Origin: SAR324 cluster bacterium
Lineage (GTDB): Bacteria > SAR324 > NAC60-12
DNA: 64,000 nt
Reading direction: 5' to 3'
Assembly (NCBI GenBank): GCA_015231825.1
Contig: JADGAV010000004.1
Coordinates: forward strand, 151,156 to 215,155
In this document: positions 25,038 through 33,143 of the stretch, in pieces
How positions within the stretch are numbered: the stretch's first letter is position 1
How the letters are laid out: each line of letters starts with the position of its first letter
The notes under the pieces: generated by a model
What the model was told of the DNA's origin: nothing
The model's input: the letters and a program-made list of their open reading frames with translations, nothing else
The model's database searches: none
Made by a program: the position numbers and the translations under genes

Positions 25038-25685
25038 ATGGCAGCAGCACTTGACTCACTTCCTTATCTGATGGGTGGACTCCTGGTGACGATACAAGTC
25101 ACCATCTTAGTGGTCGTTTTTGCGACAATTATTGGAGTAATATTGGGCGTTGGAATAAGCTACGGTCCATTTTGGTTACGAGTTCTGGTACGAATTTTCA
25201 GTGATTTCATTCGGGGGATTCCCGTCCTGGTTCTCATTTTTTTTGTCTATTACGGATTGCCTGCAATTGGAATAAATCTGGAAACTTTCACTGCTGCAGT
25301 GGTAGCTCTCAGCATTTTTAAAATTTCGCATGTCATCGAAAACACGAGAGGAGCAATTCAATCGGTTCATCATGGTCAGATGGAAGCCGGTAAGGCAATT
25401 GGCTTAAAATTTCACGAAAGACTGGTGTTTATTATTTTTCCGCTTGCCATCCGTCGCTTTCTTCCACCGTGGATCAATTCTGTCGCTGATACCGCCAAAG
25501 GCAGCGCTTTGGTTTCTCTCATCGGAGTCGTGGATTTAATGCTGGCGATGCAAAAAGTTATCGGCAGAACCTATGAAGCCATGCCCGTCTATATCGTCGG
25601 TTTAATCATTTATTTTATTATCAATTACAGTTTGTCCTTATCTTCTAGAAAGCTTGAAGCAAGATTCGCCTACATAAAGGAATAG
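25038..25685 (+). CDS. Amino-acid ABC importer permease 2 (HisQ/GlnP family)
   Basis: 215 residues with the same topology as permease 1: a TIQVTILVVVFATIIGVILG first helix, the IRGIPVLVLIFFVYYGLPAIG segment, and the coupling motif ENTRGAIQSVHHGQMEAGKAIGLKFHE. The two permeases are homologous but clearly different, as expected for a heterodimeric channel. The start codon lies two bases after the upstream stop and the ATPase gene begins three bases downstream, so translation of the three genes is probably coupled. Confidence 0.9.
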   Translation: MAAALDSLPYLMGGLLVTIQVTILVVVFATIIGVILGVGISYGPFWLRVLVRIFSDFIRGIPVLVLIFFVYYGLPAIGINLETFTAAVVALSIFKISHVIENTRGAIQSVHHGQMEAGKAIGLKFHERLVFIIFPLAIRRFLPPWINSVADTAKGSALVSLIGVVDLMLAMQKVIGRTYEAMPVYIVGLIIYFIINYSLSLSSRKLEARFAYIKE

Positions 25686-25688
25686 TGA

Positions 25689-26459
25689 ATGAGTCATCCA
25701 TTGATCCAAATAAAAAATCTCCACAAATCATTTGGTGATACTGAAGTATTAAAAGGGGTTGACATAAATATAAACCGTGGGGAAGTTGTCTCGATCATCG
25801 GGCCATCGGGAAGCGGAAAAACGACTTTATTGCGCTGCATCAACGTCCTGACTAAATATGACAAAGGCAGCATCAAAATTGATAATGTTGAAATTGGATA
25901 CACCAGCGACGATGAAAACAACCGTAAAGAAAGAAGTGAAAATCAATTGTCGGCATTTCGCTCGGAACTCGGTATGGTGTTTCAATTATTCTATTTATTT
26001 CCTCATTTGACAGCATTGGAAAATGTCATGCTCGGTTTGAGGAAAGTGAGAAAATTTTCTAAAGCAAAAGCATCTGAGCAAGCTCATCACTGGTTAAAAC
26101 GTGTTGGACTGGCAGACAAAGTCAATAGTTTACCATCTGAAATGTCCGGCGGTCAGCAGCAGAGAGTGGGCATTGCCAGAGCTGTTGCGATGGATCCCAA
26201 AGTATTGCTGCTGGACGAAATCACGTCCGCATTGGACCCGGAATTGGTAGGAGAAGTACTAGAAGTAGTCCAGAGCCTGGTGGAAGATGGAATGACGATG
26301 ATTATCGTTACGCACGAAATGTCCTTTGCCAGCGACGTCAGCAACCGAATCGTACTTATGGATCAGGGAAAAATTGAAATTGATGGCACGCCTGCCGAAA
26401 TATTTGATTCTAAAAATGAGCGCTTAAATACCTTTCTGGCAAGAATCAAAAACAGATAA
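25689..26459 (+). CDS. Amino-acid ABC importer, ATP-binding subunit (GlnQ/HisP family)
   Basis: 256 residues with Walker A (GPSGSGKTT), signature (MSGGQQQRVGIARAVAMDP), Walker B (VLLLDEITSALDPELVGEV) and the H-loop (IVTHEMSFASDVSNR). This is the pattern of polar amino-acid importers. Between the A-loop region and the Q-loop it has a slightly enlarged acidic insert (TSDDENNRKERSENQL, about residues 77-92), which some HisP/GlnQ relatives also carry. It couples ATP hydrolysis to the two permeases encoded just upstream. The second SelA-like gene follows 58 bp later on the same strand, so uptake and catabolism appear to be one unit. Confidence 0.92.
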   Translation: MSHPLIQIKNLHKSFGDTEVLKGVDININRGEVVSIIGPSGSGKTTLLRCINVLTKYDKGSIKIDNVEIGYTSDDENNRKERSENQLSAFRSELGMVFQLFYLFPHLTALENVMLGLRKVRKFSKAKASEQAHHWLKRVGLADKVNSLPSEMSGGQQQRVGIARAVAMDPKVLLLDEITSALDPELVGEVLEVVQSLVEDGMTMIIVTHEMSFASDVSNRIVLMDQGKIEIDGTPAEIFDSKNERLNTFLARIKNR

Positions 26460-26517
26460 TTTCTCTTCAGAACGCTGCCTCTATGCACTTCGAAGTTCAC
26501 TTGCAAAAAAGCCGAAA

Positions 26518-27801
26518 ATGAACGTAAAACTGCCAATTCAAGAATGGATAATTCAAAACAAACTGGTCAATGTATCCGGCACAATGACAGCGCTGGGTGC
26601 CTCTCTGGTTCCCAAAGAGATCGCTGCAGCGATTGAAGACAGTTTGGACATATTCATTGACATCAATGCGCTTCAGGCAGAAGCCTCTCGTGTAATTGCC
26701 GAAATGACAGGTGCAGAGGCAGGTTGCATCAGTGCTTCTACGGCTTCCGGGATGTGTATTGGATTGGCGGCTGCGATCACAGGAGACAATTTGCTGGCTG
26801 CAGAAAAAATGCCGATTGCAAAATCGCCTTTGGATGAAGTTGTTCTTTTAAGAGGACACAACGTCAGTTATGGAGGGCAAGTTGAGCAGCACATTCGAAT
26901 GGTGGGCGCTGAACCTGTTGAAATCGGCACGGTCAATCTGGTGGAACCATATCAGTTGAGAAACGCGATCAACGAACGAACTGTTGCCAGTCTCTGGGTA
27001 ACAAGTCATCATACGGTCCAGTCCGGTATGCTGGACTTCGGCACCTTTGTAGAAATTTGCCATGAACGCAAGGTGCCAGTCATTGTAGATGCGGCATCAG
27101 AATACGATTTGAAAATATTCATTGAACGCGGTGCCGATATCGCTATCTATTCCGGGCACAAATTTTTAAGCGGTCCGACCACAGGAATTCTTGCTGGAAA
27201 ACTCCCCATTATCCGTTCTGCATACTATCATCAAACCTGCGGAATCGGCCGTTCAATGAAAGTCGGAAAAGAAAGCATCGTAGGTGCTATAGCCGCCCTG
27301 CAGCGCTGGAAAACCATGGATCACAAAAAACTGCACCAATTGGAATACGCCCGTTTAAAAACCATTCACTCTGCTTTAAATGAAATCAGAGGTTTGGTGG
27401 TACAGGAAAATCCGGATCCCACCGGAAATCCCATCACAAGGCTGAAAGTTTCGATTGACCCCAAAATCAGCAGTATGTCAATTGCCAAATTGAGTGAGTT
27501 CATGAAGGAAGGGAAACCGAGTGTGATTGTCAGGGACCACCACGTTGACATCGGATATTTTGAAATTGATCCCTGCAATCTGAATGAGGGCGATGCAGAA
27601 ATTGTAGTCTCACGATTCAGGGAAGTTCAGGATGAGTTGTTGAAGCAGATTCCCGTCTCCCAGGATCAGGAAGGTCTTGGCCCTCGATTTTCATGCTACA
27701 ATCAAGACGGTATTCCCTCTGTTGATCCTGACAAAGTACCTTGGACCTTCAAAAAAGGTAGAGACAGAGAATCCGTTTTTAGAAAATGGCCCAAGTTTTA
27801 A
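26518..27801 (+). CDS. SelA-like PLP enzyme, copy 2
   Basis: 427 residues, about 55 longer than copy 1 because of a C-terminal extension (after FREVQDELLKQI, ending in a basic RDRESVFRKWPKF tail). The fold type I core is preserved: VNVSGTMTALGASLVPKEI at the start, AGCISASTASGMCIGLAAAI, PVIVDAASEYDLK with Asp191, and the PLP lysine Lys215 in ADIAIYSGHKFLSGPTTG. The shared GIGRSMKVGKE segment near residue 240 shows common ancestry with copy 1 (SIGRPMKVGKE), but overall similarity is modest. The two probably act on different substrates or successive steps. It closes the importer operon. Elimination or racemase-like chemistry is possible; nothing proves it. Confidence 0.82.
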   Translation: MNVKLPIQEWIIQNKLVNVSGTMTALGASLVPKEIAAAIEDSLDIFIDINALQAEASRVIAEMTGAEAGCISASTASGMCIGLAAAITGDNLLAAEKMPIAKSPLDEVVLLRGHNVSYGGQVEQHIRMVGAEPVEIGTVNLVEPYQLRNAINERTVASLWVTSHHTVQSGMLDFGTFVEICHERKVPVIVDAASEYDLKIFIERGADIAIYSGHKFLSGPTTGILAGKLPIIRSAYYHQTCGIGRSMKVGKESIVGAIAALQRWKTMDHKKLHQLEYARLKTIHSALNEIRGLVVQENPDPTGNPITRLKVSIDPKISSMSIAKLSEFMKEGKPSVIVRDHHVDIGYFEIDPCNLNEGDAEIVVSRFREVQDELLKQIPVSQDQEGLGPRFSCYNQDGIPSVDPDKVPWTFKKGRDRESVFRKWPKF

Positions 27802-28049
27802 TTTTAATTCAGTAGGAAGCCGCTTCTATAGATTGTCATCCGGATGAATCCCCTCCAGTCTCAGTGACACGGTCCAGGGTTCTAAGCATAAATCCCCTGA
27901 TATTAAGACCTCAGGAAGGGTCATGAGGTTATTTTGAAAGTCAGATGTCTGTCAGCCATTTAAAGAAAAGTCCTGCATGTAAAACTTCAAAACACTCCGG
28001 ATTTCTTCAAGAGAAGATCACTAGCCCTGCAAGTTAAAACATTCTATTC

Positions 28050-28733
28050 TCAAACAACTGAAATTTTGATTTCTCCGACACCATCCACTCCTCCATGCAT
28101 CTGATCTCCCGCAACAACGGGTCCGACCCCTTCAGGAGTGCCAGTGAAAATCAAATCTCCCGGTGCAAGCGTAAAAAGACCTGAAAGGTATTCAATGGTT
28201 TCCGGAATATTCCAAATCATCTTGTCTAAATCGGAATCCTGACGGGTTTCACCATTGACCGTCAACCAGATTCTTCCTTTGTTTGGATGCCCGCATTCGC
28301 TGGCAGAGACAATTTCTGAGCAGGGGGCAGCATGATCAAAAGATTTACCAATTTCCCAGGGACGGCCCAATTTTTTCATTTCTCCCTGCAGGTCCCGCCT
28401 TGTCATATCCAATCCGACCGCATATCCATAGATATGTTCCAGTGCATTTTTTTGATCAATGTCCTTTCCTCCTTTGCCAAGGGCCACGACCAGTTCCATT
28501 TCAAAATGGACATTATTCGTTTTGCTGGGATATGGGAATTCACCACCGCTGGCAAGCAAGCTATCCGGGTTCTTCTGAAAAAAAAAGGGAGGTTCTTTGA
28601 GATCATGACCCATTTCTAAAACATGCGCCGCGTAATTTCGACCGACACAGTATACCCGACGAACAGGGAACAAATCATTACTTCCACGGACAGGCAAGGC
28701 CGGTCTTTCTTCAGTAGCAATCACATAACTCAT
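28050..28733 (-). CDS. FAH-family hydrolase, fumarylpyruvate-hydrolase-like
   Basis: 227 residues, typical of single-domain fumarylacetoacetate-hydrolase-family enzymes. FPVRRVYCVGRNYAAHVLEMG is the start signature of fumarylpyruvate hydrolase (NagK-type). Metal ligands fall in NVHFEMELVVALG (Glu-x-Glu) and YGYAVGLDMTRRD (Asp), and GDLIFTGTPEGVGPVVAGD closes the active site. The enzyme hydrolyses a C-C bond in a 2,4-dioxo acid to release pyruvate or, in relatives, decarboxylates or dehydrates a 2-oxo acid. It is convergent with the SelA-like operon. No gentisate or salicylate ring-cleavage genes are nearby, so its role here is open. Confidence 0.88.
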   Translation of the reverse strand: MSYVIATEERPALPVRGSNDLFPVRRVYCVGRNYAAHVLEMGHDLKEPPFFFQKNPDSLLASGGEFPYPSKTNNVHFEMELVVALGKGGKDIDQKNALEHIYGYAVGLDMTRRDLQGEMKKLGRPWEIGKSFDHAAPCSEIVSASECGHPNKGRIWLTVNGETRQDSDLDKMIWNIPETIEYLSGLFTLAPGDLIFTGTPEGVGPVVAGDQMHGGVDGVGEIKISVV

Positions 28734-28995
28734 AGGATTCTCCTTTTAATATTAGGATTGAAGATTTCAGGTTAAAAAAACCGAATCTGACTTTCAGGAA
28801 CAAAACACTTCCTTACAGGGGCGCTCGCTCATTCTTTCGATCTATCTAAAGTACTTTTTTGGTATTTTGCTGGAACAGAATCTTTTTATGCGGGACATGC
28901 AGATTTTCACAGGATTGGGATCTGGAAATTTCATATAAAAATCTCATATAAATCGTTTTCTGATGTTGGCGTCTGCTTCGTTTTGCTGACCAAAC

Positions 28996-29751
28996 TCACC
29001 CGCGACTGCCCGCATAGTATTCAATCCGGCGTTCAAGTAAACTTATAAGCCATGAGGTTCCCAGCGCAAAGGCGAACAAAAATAAAATCAACGCCCAAAA
29101 TTCTTCCATGTGGAAGCCTCTGGAATAGACCGTCAGCAATTCTCCCATCCCAATCAAAGCCACCAGCAGCTGCCCGATAATAACACCTTTCACTCCTCGA
29201 ATAAGTCCAAGGCGCAAGCCGGCCAGAATTTCCGGCAGTACTGCCCAAATTAAAATTTTTGAATACATCTGCCAGCTGCTTGCGCCAAAAGATTCACCCA
29301 TTTCCAGAAGAGATGGGTTGATGTGTTTTACTCCGGCGCAGGTATCGAGCGTGATGATCCAGACGGCAAACATGAATACCGTCACAATGATTGTGGTTTG
29401 TCCAAAACCAAAAAGAATCATTATAATAGGCACCAGGGAAGAAAGGGGCGCACTGAGAAAGACGTTGACCCACATTCCAAGCAATCTATCTGCAGCGGGA
29501 ATTTTTCCCATCACCAAACCCAAAGGAATACCAACGATTATCGAAATCAGCATTCCCATGGCAAATGAATATAGCGAGAGAGATGCGGCGTCATGAAAAT
29601 TTTCTGCCTGGGCCATTTCTATAATGGCAACAACAATCCCTGAGAATGGAGGGATAACAAGAAACATTTCCATTTGTCCGACGATTTCCCAGAGAACAAC
29701 CCAAATGAGAAGAGAGTACATCATCGGGATTTTGACGCCAAATATTTTCAT
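28996..29751 (-). CDS. NitT/TauT-type ABC importer permease (second)
   Basis: 251 residues starting at the ATG at 29751 behind AAAGG, 8 bp after the ATPase stop; an upstream TTG would overlap the ATPase gene. There are six predicted helices and the SsuC/TauC-type coupling segment (EMGESFGASSWQMYSKILIWAVLPEILAGLRLGLIRG). It belongs to the family importing nitrate, sulfonates, taurine and thiamine pyrimidine precursors. It pairs with the permease at 30576 as a heterodimer. It is the last gene of the four-gene operon. Confidence 0.87.
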   Translation of the reverse strand: MKIFGVKIPMMYSLLIWVVLWEIVGQMEMFLVIPPFSGIVVAIIEMAQAENFHDAASLSLYSFAMGMLISIIVGIPLGLVMGKIPAADRLLGMWVNVFLSAPLSSLVPIIMILFGFGQTTIIVTVFMFAVWIITLDTCAGVKHINPSLLEMGESFGASSWQMYSKILIWAVLPEILAGLRLGLIRGVKGVIIGQLLVALIGMGELLTVYSRGFHMEEFWALILFLFAFALGTSWLISLLERRIEYYAGSRG

Positions 29752-29759
29752 CAGAGCCT

Positions 29760-30551
29760 TTATTCTTCCAAATATTTTCGCAGGGTTTGCCAAATGTGTT
29801 CAACCGTATCGAGATAAACTTTGTCTCGTCTTATTTCATCAGGAGAACCTGCAGCTTTAGGAGCTTTAATAATTTCTGAAACTTTGCCCGGCAATCGGGA
29901 GAGCAGTACCACCTGATCTGACAGATAAACAGCTTCTTCAATACTGTGGGTAACAAAAATAAAAGTCTTTTTCTCGATCTCCATCAAAGCAAGCATGTCT
30001 TCCTGGAATTTTCGACGTGTTTGTTCATCCACCGCGGAAAAAGGTTCATCCATCAGCAGGACATCGGCATTGACCGCAAGTGCCCTTGCCAATCCTACTC
30101 GTTGACGCATTCCTCCAGAAAGTTCTCTGGGATAACTGTTTTCAAATCCGGTCAATCCGACTTCTGCAATATACTTCCGGGCAATCTCGTTACGCTCATT
30201 TTTGGCCATACCGCGCAATTCCAAACCAAAGGCAGCATTCCTGAGTACAGTGGCCCATGGCATCAGGGCAAAATCCTGAAAAACAAAGGCGCGTTCAGGG
30301 CCCGGTCCTGTAATTTTTTTCCCGTTGACGAAAACCTCTCCGGAACTGGGTTCAAGCAAGCCAGCAATAATCTTCAGCATAGTCGTCTTCCCACAACCGC
30401 TTGGACCCAATAACGTTGTTAACTGGCCTTTGGGAAAACTCAAATTAATATCTTCAAGAGCACGTACACGACCATCGTATGTTTTAGAGAGATGGCGTAC
30501 CTCTACAATAGATTCGGCTTTTGCTGATGTATCCGACGTTTCTGCTGCCAT
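29760..30551 (-). CDS. NitT/TauT-type ABC importer, ATP-binding subunit
   Basis: 263 residues with Walker A (GPSGCGKTT), the Q-loop in FVFQDFALMPWATVLRNAAFGLE, signature (LSGGMRQRVGLARALAV), Walker B (VLLMDEPFSAVD) and the H-loop (FVTHSIEEAVYLSD). The PWATV sequence after the Q-loop is diagnostic of the SsuB/TauB/ThiZ group. It is encoded between the two permeases. A short Ala/Ser-rich N-terminal extension (first 15 residues) precedes the domain. Confidence 0.92.
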   Translation of the reverse strand: MAAETSDTSAKAESIVEVRHLSKTYDGRVRALEDINLSFPKGQLTTLLGPSGCGKTTMLKIIAGLLEPSSGEVFVNGKKITGPGPERAFVFQDFALMPWATVLRNAAFGLELRGMAKNERNEIARKYIAEVGLTGFENSYPRELSGGMRQRVGLARALAVNADVLLMDEPFSAVDEQTRRKFQEDMLALMEIEKKTFIFVTHSIEEAVYLSDQVVLLSRLPGKVSEIIKAPKAAGSPDEIRRDKVYLDTVEHIWQTLRKYLEE

Positions 30552-30575
30552 TCAGTTTCCTTTGTGTGGAATCAA

Positions 30576-31340
30576 TTAGGTTCCCTGTTTTTCCGGTCTA
30601 AATAGGCGAACTTCCAATCTCTCAAAAAAACGTACCGTCGCAGCGGCCAAAAGGATTATGGAAAGAACAGTTGCGTACATTTCCGCATAATTTGCGACGG
30701 AGCGATGGTATGAAATCAAATCACCAATTCCCGTAGGAGTGATCAGTAACTCAGCCAGAACAATACCAACGAATCCTCCGGCCACCCCAAGGCGCAAACC
30801 TGCAAATATCATCGGACTGGCATCCGGGAGAATGACTTTAAAGACCTCCTGCATCCTCGTCCCTTGAAAAGAACGAGACATTTCGATCAGAGACGTGTTG
30901 GCGTTCCGTACCGCATTGATGGAATTCAAAACGACGACCGGCATGGCAAGAATACACACGGCAATAATCTTGGAAGTAAAGCCAATTCCGTACACATAGG
31001 TAATCATGGGAATCAAGGCAGAGACAGGTGCGGCCTGCAAAACGATAAAAACAGGCTGTCCCAACCAATCTATTCGATCAGAAAGCCCCATTGAAACCCC
31101 AAAGGTGATGCCAAAAAAACAGGTAATAAAAACTCCTACCAAAAGTGGTTTGAGAGTGATCATGTATTTTTCAAAAAAACTTCCATCGGAAATCATCCGA
31201 AACAGACCTTCCATGGTATCAATGAAGGTAGGAAAAGCTGGACTGATGGGAACACGGCCTGCAATCTCCCAGGCACTGAAAAAGATCAGTATAGAGAGCA
31301 GTCTCCAGAAAATTGAATCTTTGTTGAACCATTCATGCAT
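30576..31340 (-). CDS. NitT/TauT-type ABC importer permease (first)
   Basis: 254 residues with the same fold as the second permease but clearly diverged. The coupling segment is EMSRSFQGTRMQEVFKVILPDASPMIFAGLRLGVAGGFVGIVLAELL. It follows the binding-protein gene after a 97-bp gap containing a stem-loop, and is 24 bp before the ATPase gene. Two separate permeases are expected for this importer type only in part of the family, where many use a homodimer. The pair may mark a distinct subgroup. Confidence 0.87.
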   Translation of the reverse strand: MHEWFNKDSIFWRLLSILIFFSAWEIAGRVPISPAFPTFIDTMEGLFRMISDGSFFEKYMITLKPLLVGVFITCFFGITFGVSMGLSDRIDWLGQPVFIVLQAAPVSALIPMITYVYGIGFTSKIIAVCILAMPVVVLNSINAVRNANTSLIEMSRSFQGTRMQEVFKVILPDASPMIFAGLRLGVAGGFVGIVLAELLITPTGIGDLISYHRSVANYAEMYATVLSIILLAAATVRFFERLEVRLFRPEKQGT

Positions 31341-31369
31341 GGTACTTTTCTATTTCGATGTGCCGTAAC

Positions 31370-31392
31370 GCCGGAATCAAAAAGATTCCGGC
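31370..31392 (-). other. Stem-loop after the NMT1/THI5-type binding-protein gene
   Basis: GCCGGAATC (31370-31378) and GATTCCGGC (31384-31392) form a perfect 9-bp stem with an AAAAA loop on the plus strand. On the transcribed (minus) strand no T-run follows, so it is best read as an intercistronic hairpin rather than a terminator. Confidence 0.7.
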
Positions 31393-31437
31393 ATAATTTT
31401 TGGGAGCTGGATCCTGATTCAGCTCCATCAAAGATTC

Positions 31438-32430
31438 TTACATCTTGCCAACTTTTGCCAGGGCAGCGTTCAATGGTGTAAAATCCCAAAAATCTTCAAC
31501 TTTTAGCATTTTAGGATCTCCTTCCAGAGCCCCGGAAACTGAATAGAATTCAAAATCGGATTTGGCTGACTCTTCATCTCCGCCATTTGCGGGAAAAGCG
31601 GTGTTTTCAACTGCTTCCTGATAGTATGGCAAAATTTCATCATCATCCTCCTTCGGGATTCCCTTGAGCAAGCCATACTTTTTTCGCTGCTCCATAATCC
31701 AGCTCGGGTTCTTATTGATTTCACGCCAGGTTTTCAGCATTTCTTCAACAATCACATTGATCGCTTCCGGCTCATTTTTCATAAAATTCTGATTCGCGTA
31801 TAATGCTTCATCACTGGCATTGATTCTTCCGAGCGGCAGCACTTTAAATTTTCCATTACCCTTTTTCATCAACAGCTTGTAATTGGGAGCATTGACAATT
31901 GAGGCTTTAAGCGTTCCTTTGAGCATGGCACCAGCCCGAACTCCGGAACCAGGAACAAAACTGACGCTGTTGTATTTGATTCCATTTTTCTTAGCCATCA
32001 GCATCATAATCGCCTCAGTCCCGGATCCCCTTGCATGAACGGCAATGTCTGCTCCATCAAGATCTTTCCATGACTGGTAATGTTCGCTATTGACTACTGG
32101 AAAAAATCGGAGAGTGCTCAATTGATAGAACATCCGTATTGGTGCCTTCACTTTTTGCATGAGGGAATAAGGCGTTCCCATGCCAATATCCGCTTGCCCG
32201 CTGACTATTGCCTGAGCTGCGATTTCCTCTGATTTTAAGAAGCTTGTTTTAATGTCAATTCCCCTTTCTTTTGCTTTTTCAACAGCAACCAAAAAGTTCA
32301 AATTTTCTCCATTTGCCAGATCACCAATAGCGATGTGAATTTGTCTGGCAGCCGCCGAAAAGGCCGTCATACAGAGTAATAAGGTCACTAATACAAACAG
32401 GCCCGACGCTTTTCTTAAATACTTTCGCAT
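31438..32430 (-). CDS. NMT1/THI5-type periplasmic binding protein of an ABC importer
   Basis: 330 residues with a Sec signal peptide (MRKYLRKASG, hydrophobic core, cleavage near FSAAARQ at about residue 29). The mature protein follows the SBP_bac_11/NMT1 pattern (IHIAIGDLANGENLNFLVAVEKAKERGIDIK, SGQADIGMGTPYSLMQ, DLDGADIAVHARGSGTEAIMMLMAKKNG). Known ligands of the family include taurine, sulfonates, nitrate and hydroxymethylpyrimidine. The UPF0045 gene upstream favours a thiamine-related ligand, but no TPP riboswitch motif is visible. An acidic segment (KEDDDEILPYYQ) near the C-terminus is unusual. The ribosome site GGAGGAAG is strong. Confidence 0.86.
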   Translation of the reverse strand: MRKYLRKASGLFVLVTLLLCMTAFSAAARQIHIAIGDLANGENLNFLVAVEKAKERGIDIKTSFLKSEEIAAQAIVSGQADIGMGTPYSLMQKVKAPIRMFYQLSTLRFFPVVNSEHYQSWKDLDGADIAVHARGSGTEAIMMLMAKKNGIKYNSVSFVPGSGVRAGAMLKGTLKASIVNAPNYKLLMKKGNGKFKVLPLGRINASDEALYANQNFMKNEPEAINVIVEEMLKTWREINKNPSWIMEQRKKYGLLKGIPKEDDDEILPYYQEAVENTAFPANGGDEESAKSDFEFYSVSGALEGDPKMLKVEDFWDFTPLNAALAKVGKM

Positions 32431-32557
32431 TTCTTCCTCCTAAAAATTAATGAACAAATATCAAAAACAAAATCCACTTGTTTCAATCCTGTGAGGTCAT
32501 AACTTTTTCTTAAAGTGAAACCCCAAACGATTGAAATTACAGGACATAGCTTTTTGT

Positions 32558-32592
32558 ATTGGACGAAAATCGTTCTTTTATTATCGACCAAA
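32558..32592. promoter_or_regulatory. Operator-like repeats upstream of the NMT1-type importer operon
   Basis: Two overlapping stretches (32558-32578 and 32572-32592) each match the iolC operator at about 14 of 21 positions, sharing ACGA..ATCGTTC and TTATCG..CAAA. Another ATCGTTCAA half-site lies at 32667-32675. The region is AT-rich, so chance matches are possible. The remaining 32431-32843 gap (413 bp) shows no gene that I can support. Confidence 0.3.
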
Positions 32593-32843
32593 CAAAGTTT
32601 TAATAGATTATTTCGATATTATCAATCTTTTATTTTTTTTTGCGAAACTATTTTTATAGCATCATATCGTTCAATTTCCTGGAAATCGAAGAGCCGGATT
32701 TAACTTGTTTTGGAGATTGATTTGAAGAGATTCATATCGCAATGATGCTGGACACTTTTATTGCTAAATTACTCCTGGATCAAATAAACTCAAAGCAATC
32801 AATCGACTCTTGCGGTGAGATCCTGCCGAGCAGTTCCAGGCCT

Positions 32844-33143
32844 TCATTTCAACTGTTTTTCAACGCTGCTGACTTTATCTTCCATCGTCTGATCACGATC
32901 GCTGCGGGTACCCAGTTTTATGGTTGTGGAAATTCGTGGAGCCCCCATTTGATGGACCGATTCGTGACACTTTTTTACCGCAGCAAAAACCGTATCCCAT
33001 TCGCCCTCAATGTTGGTTCCATAAGCATGCAAATGTGTTTTCAGGCCCGCCATCTGAAGAATTCGCTGACATTCAGCAACATATTTGGAAACTGAAATGC
33101 CCACGCCTACCGGCACAACACACAAGTCAACAATCACTTTCAT
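32844..33143 (-). CDS. UPF0045/MTH1187-family thiamine-binding-like protein
   Basis: 99 residues, the usual size of this small alpha/beta family. Recognisable are VIVDLCVVPVGVGISVSKYVAECQ at the start, THLHAYGTNIEGEWDTVFAAVKKCHE in the centre, and RISTTIKLGTRSDRDQTMEDKV near the end. Family members form tetramers in the cytoplasm, and some bind thiamine or are linked to thiamine-precursor uptake, as is the related YkoF. It precedes the NMT1/THI5-type importer operon on the same strand, separated by 413 bp. The ribosome site GAAAGGA is good. Confidence 0.85.
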   Translation of the reverse strand: MKVIVDLCVVPVGVGISVSKYVAECQRILQMAGLKTHLHAYGTNIEGEWDTVFAAVKKCHESVHQMGAPRISTTIKLGTRSDRDQTMEDKVSSVEKQLK

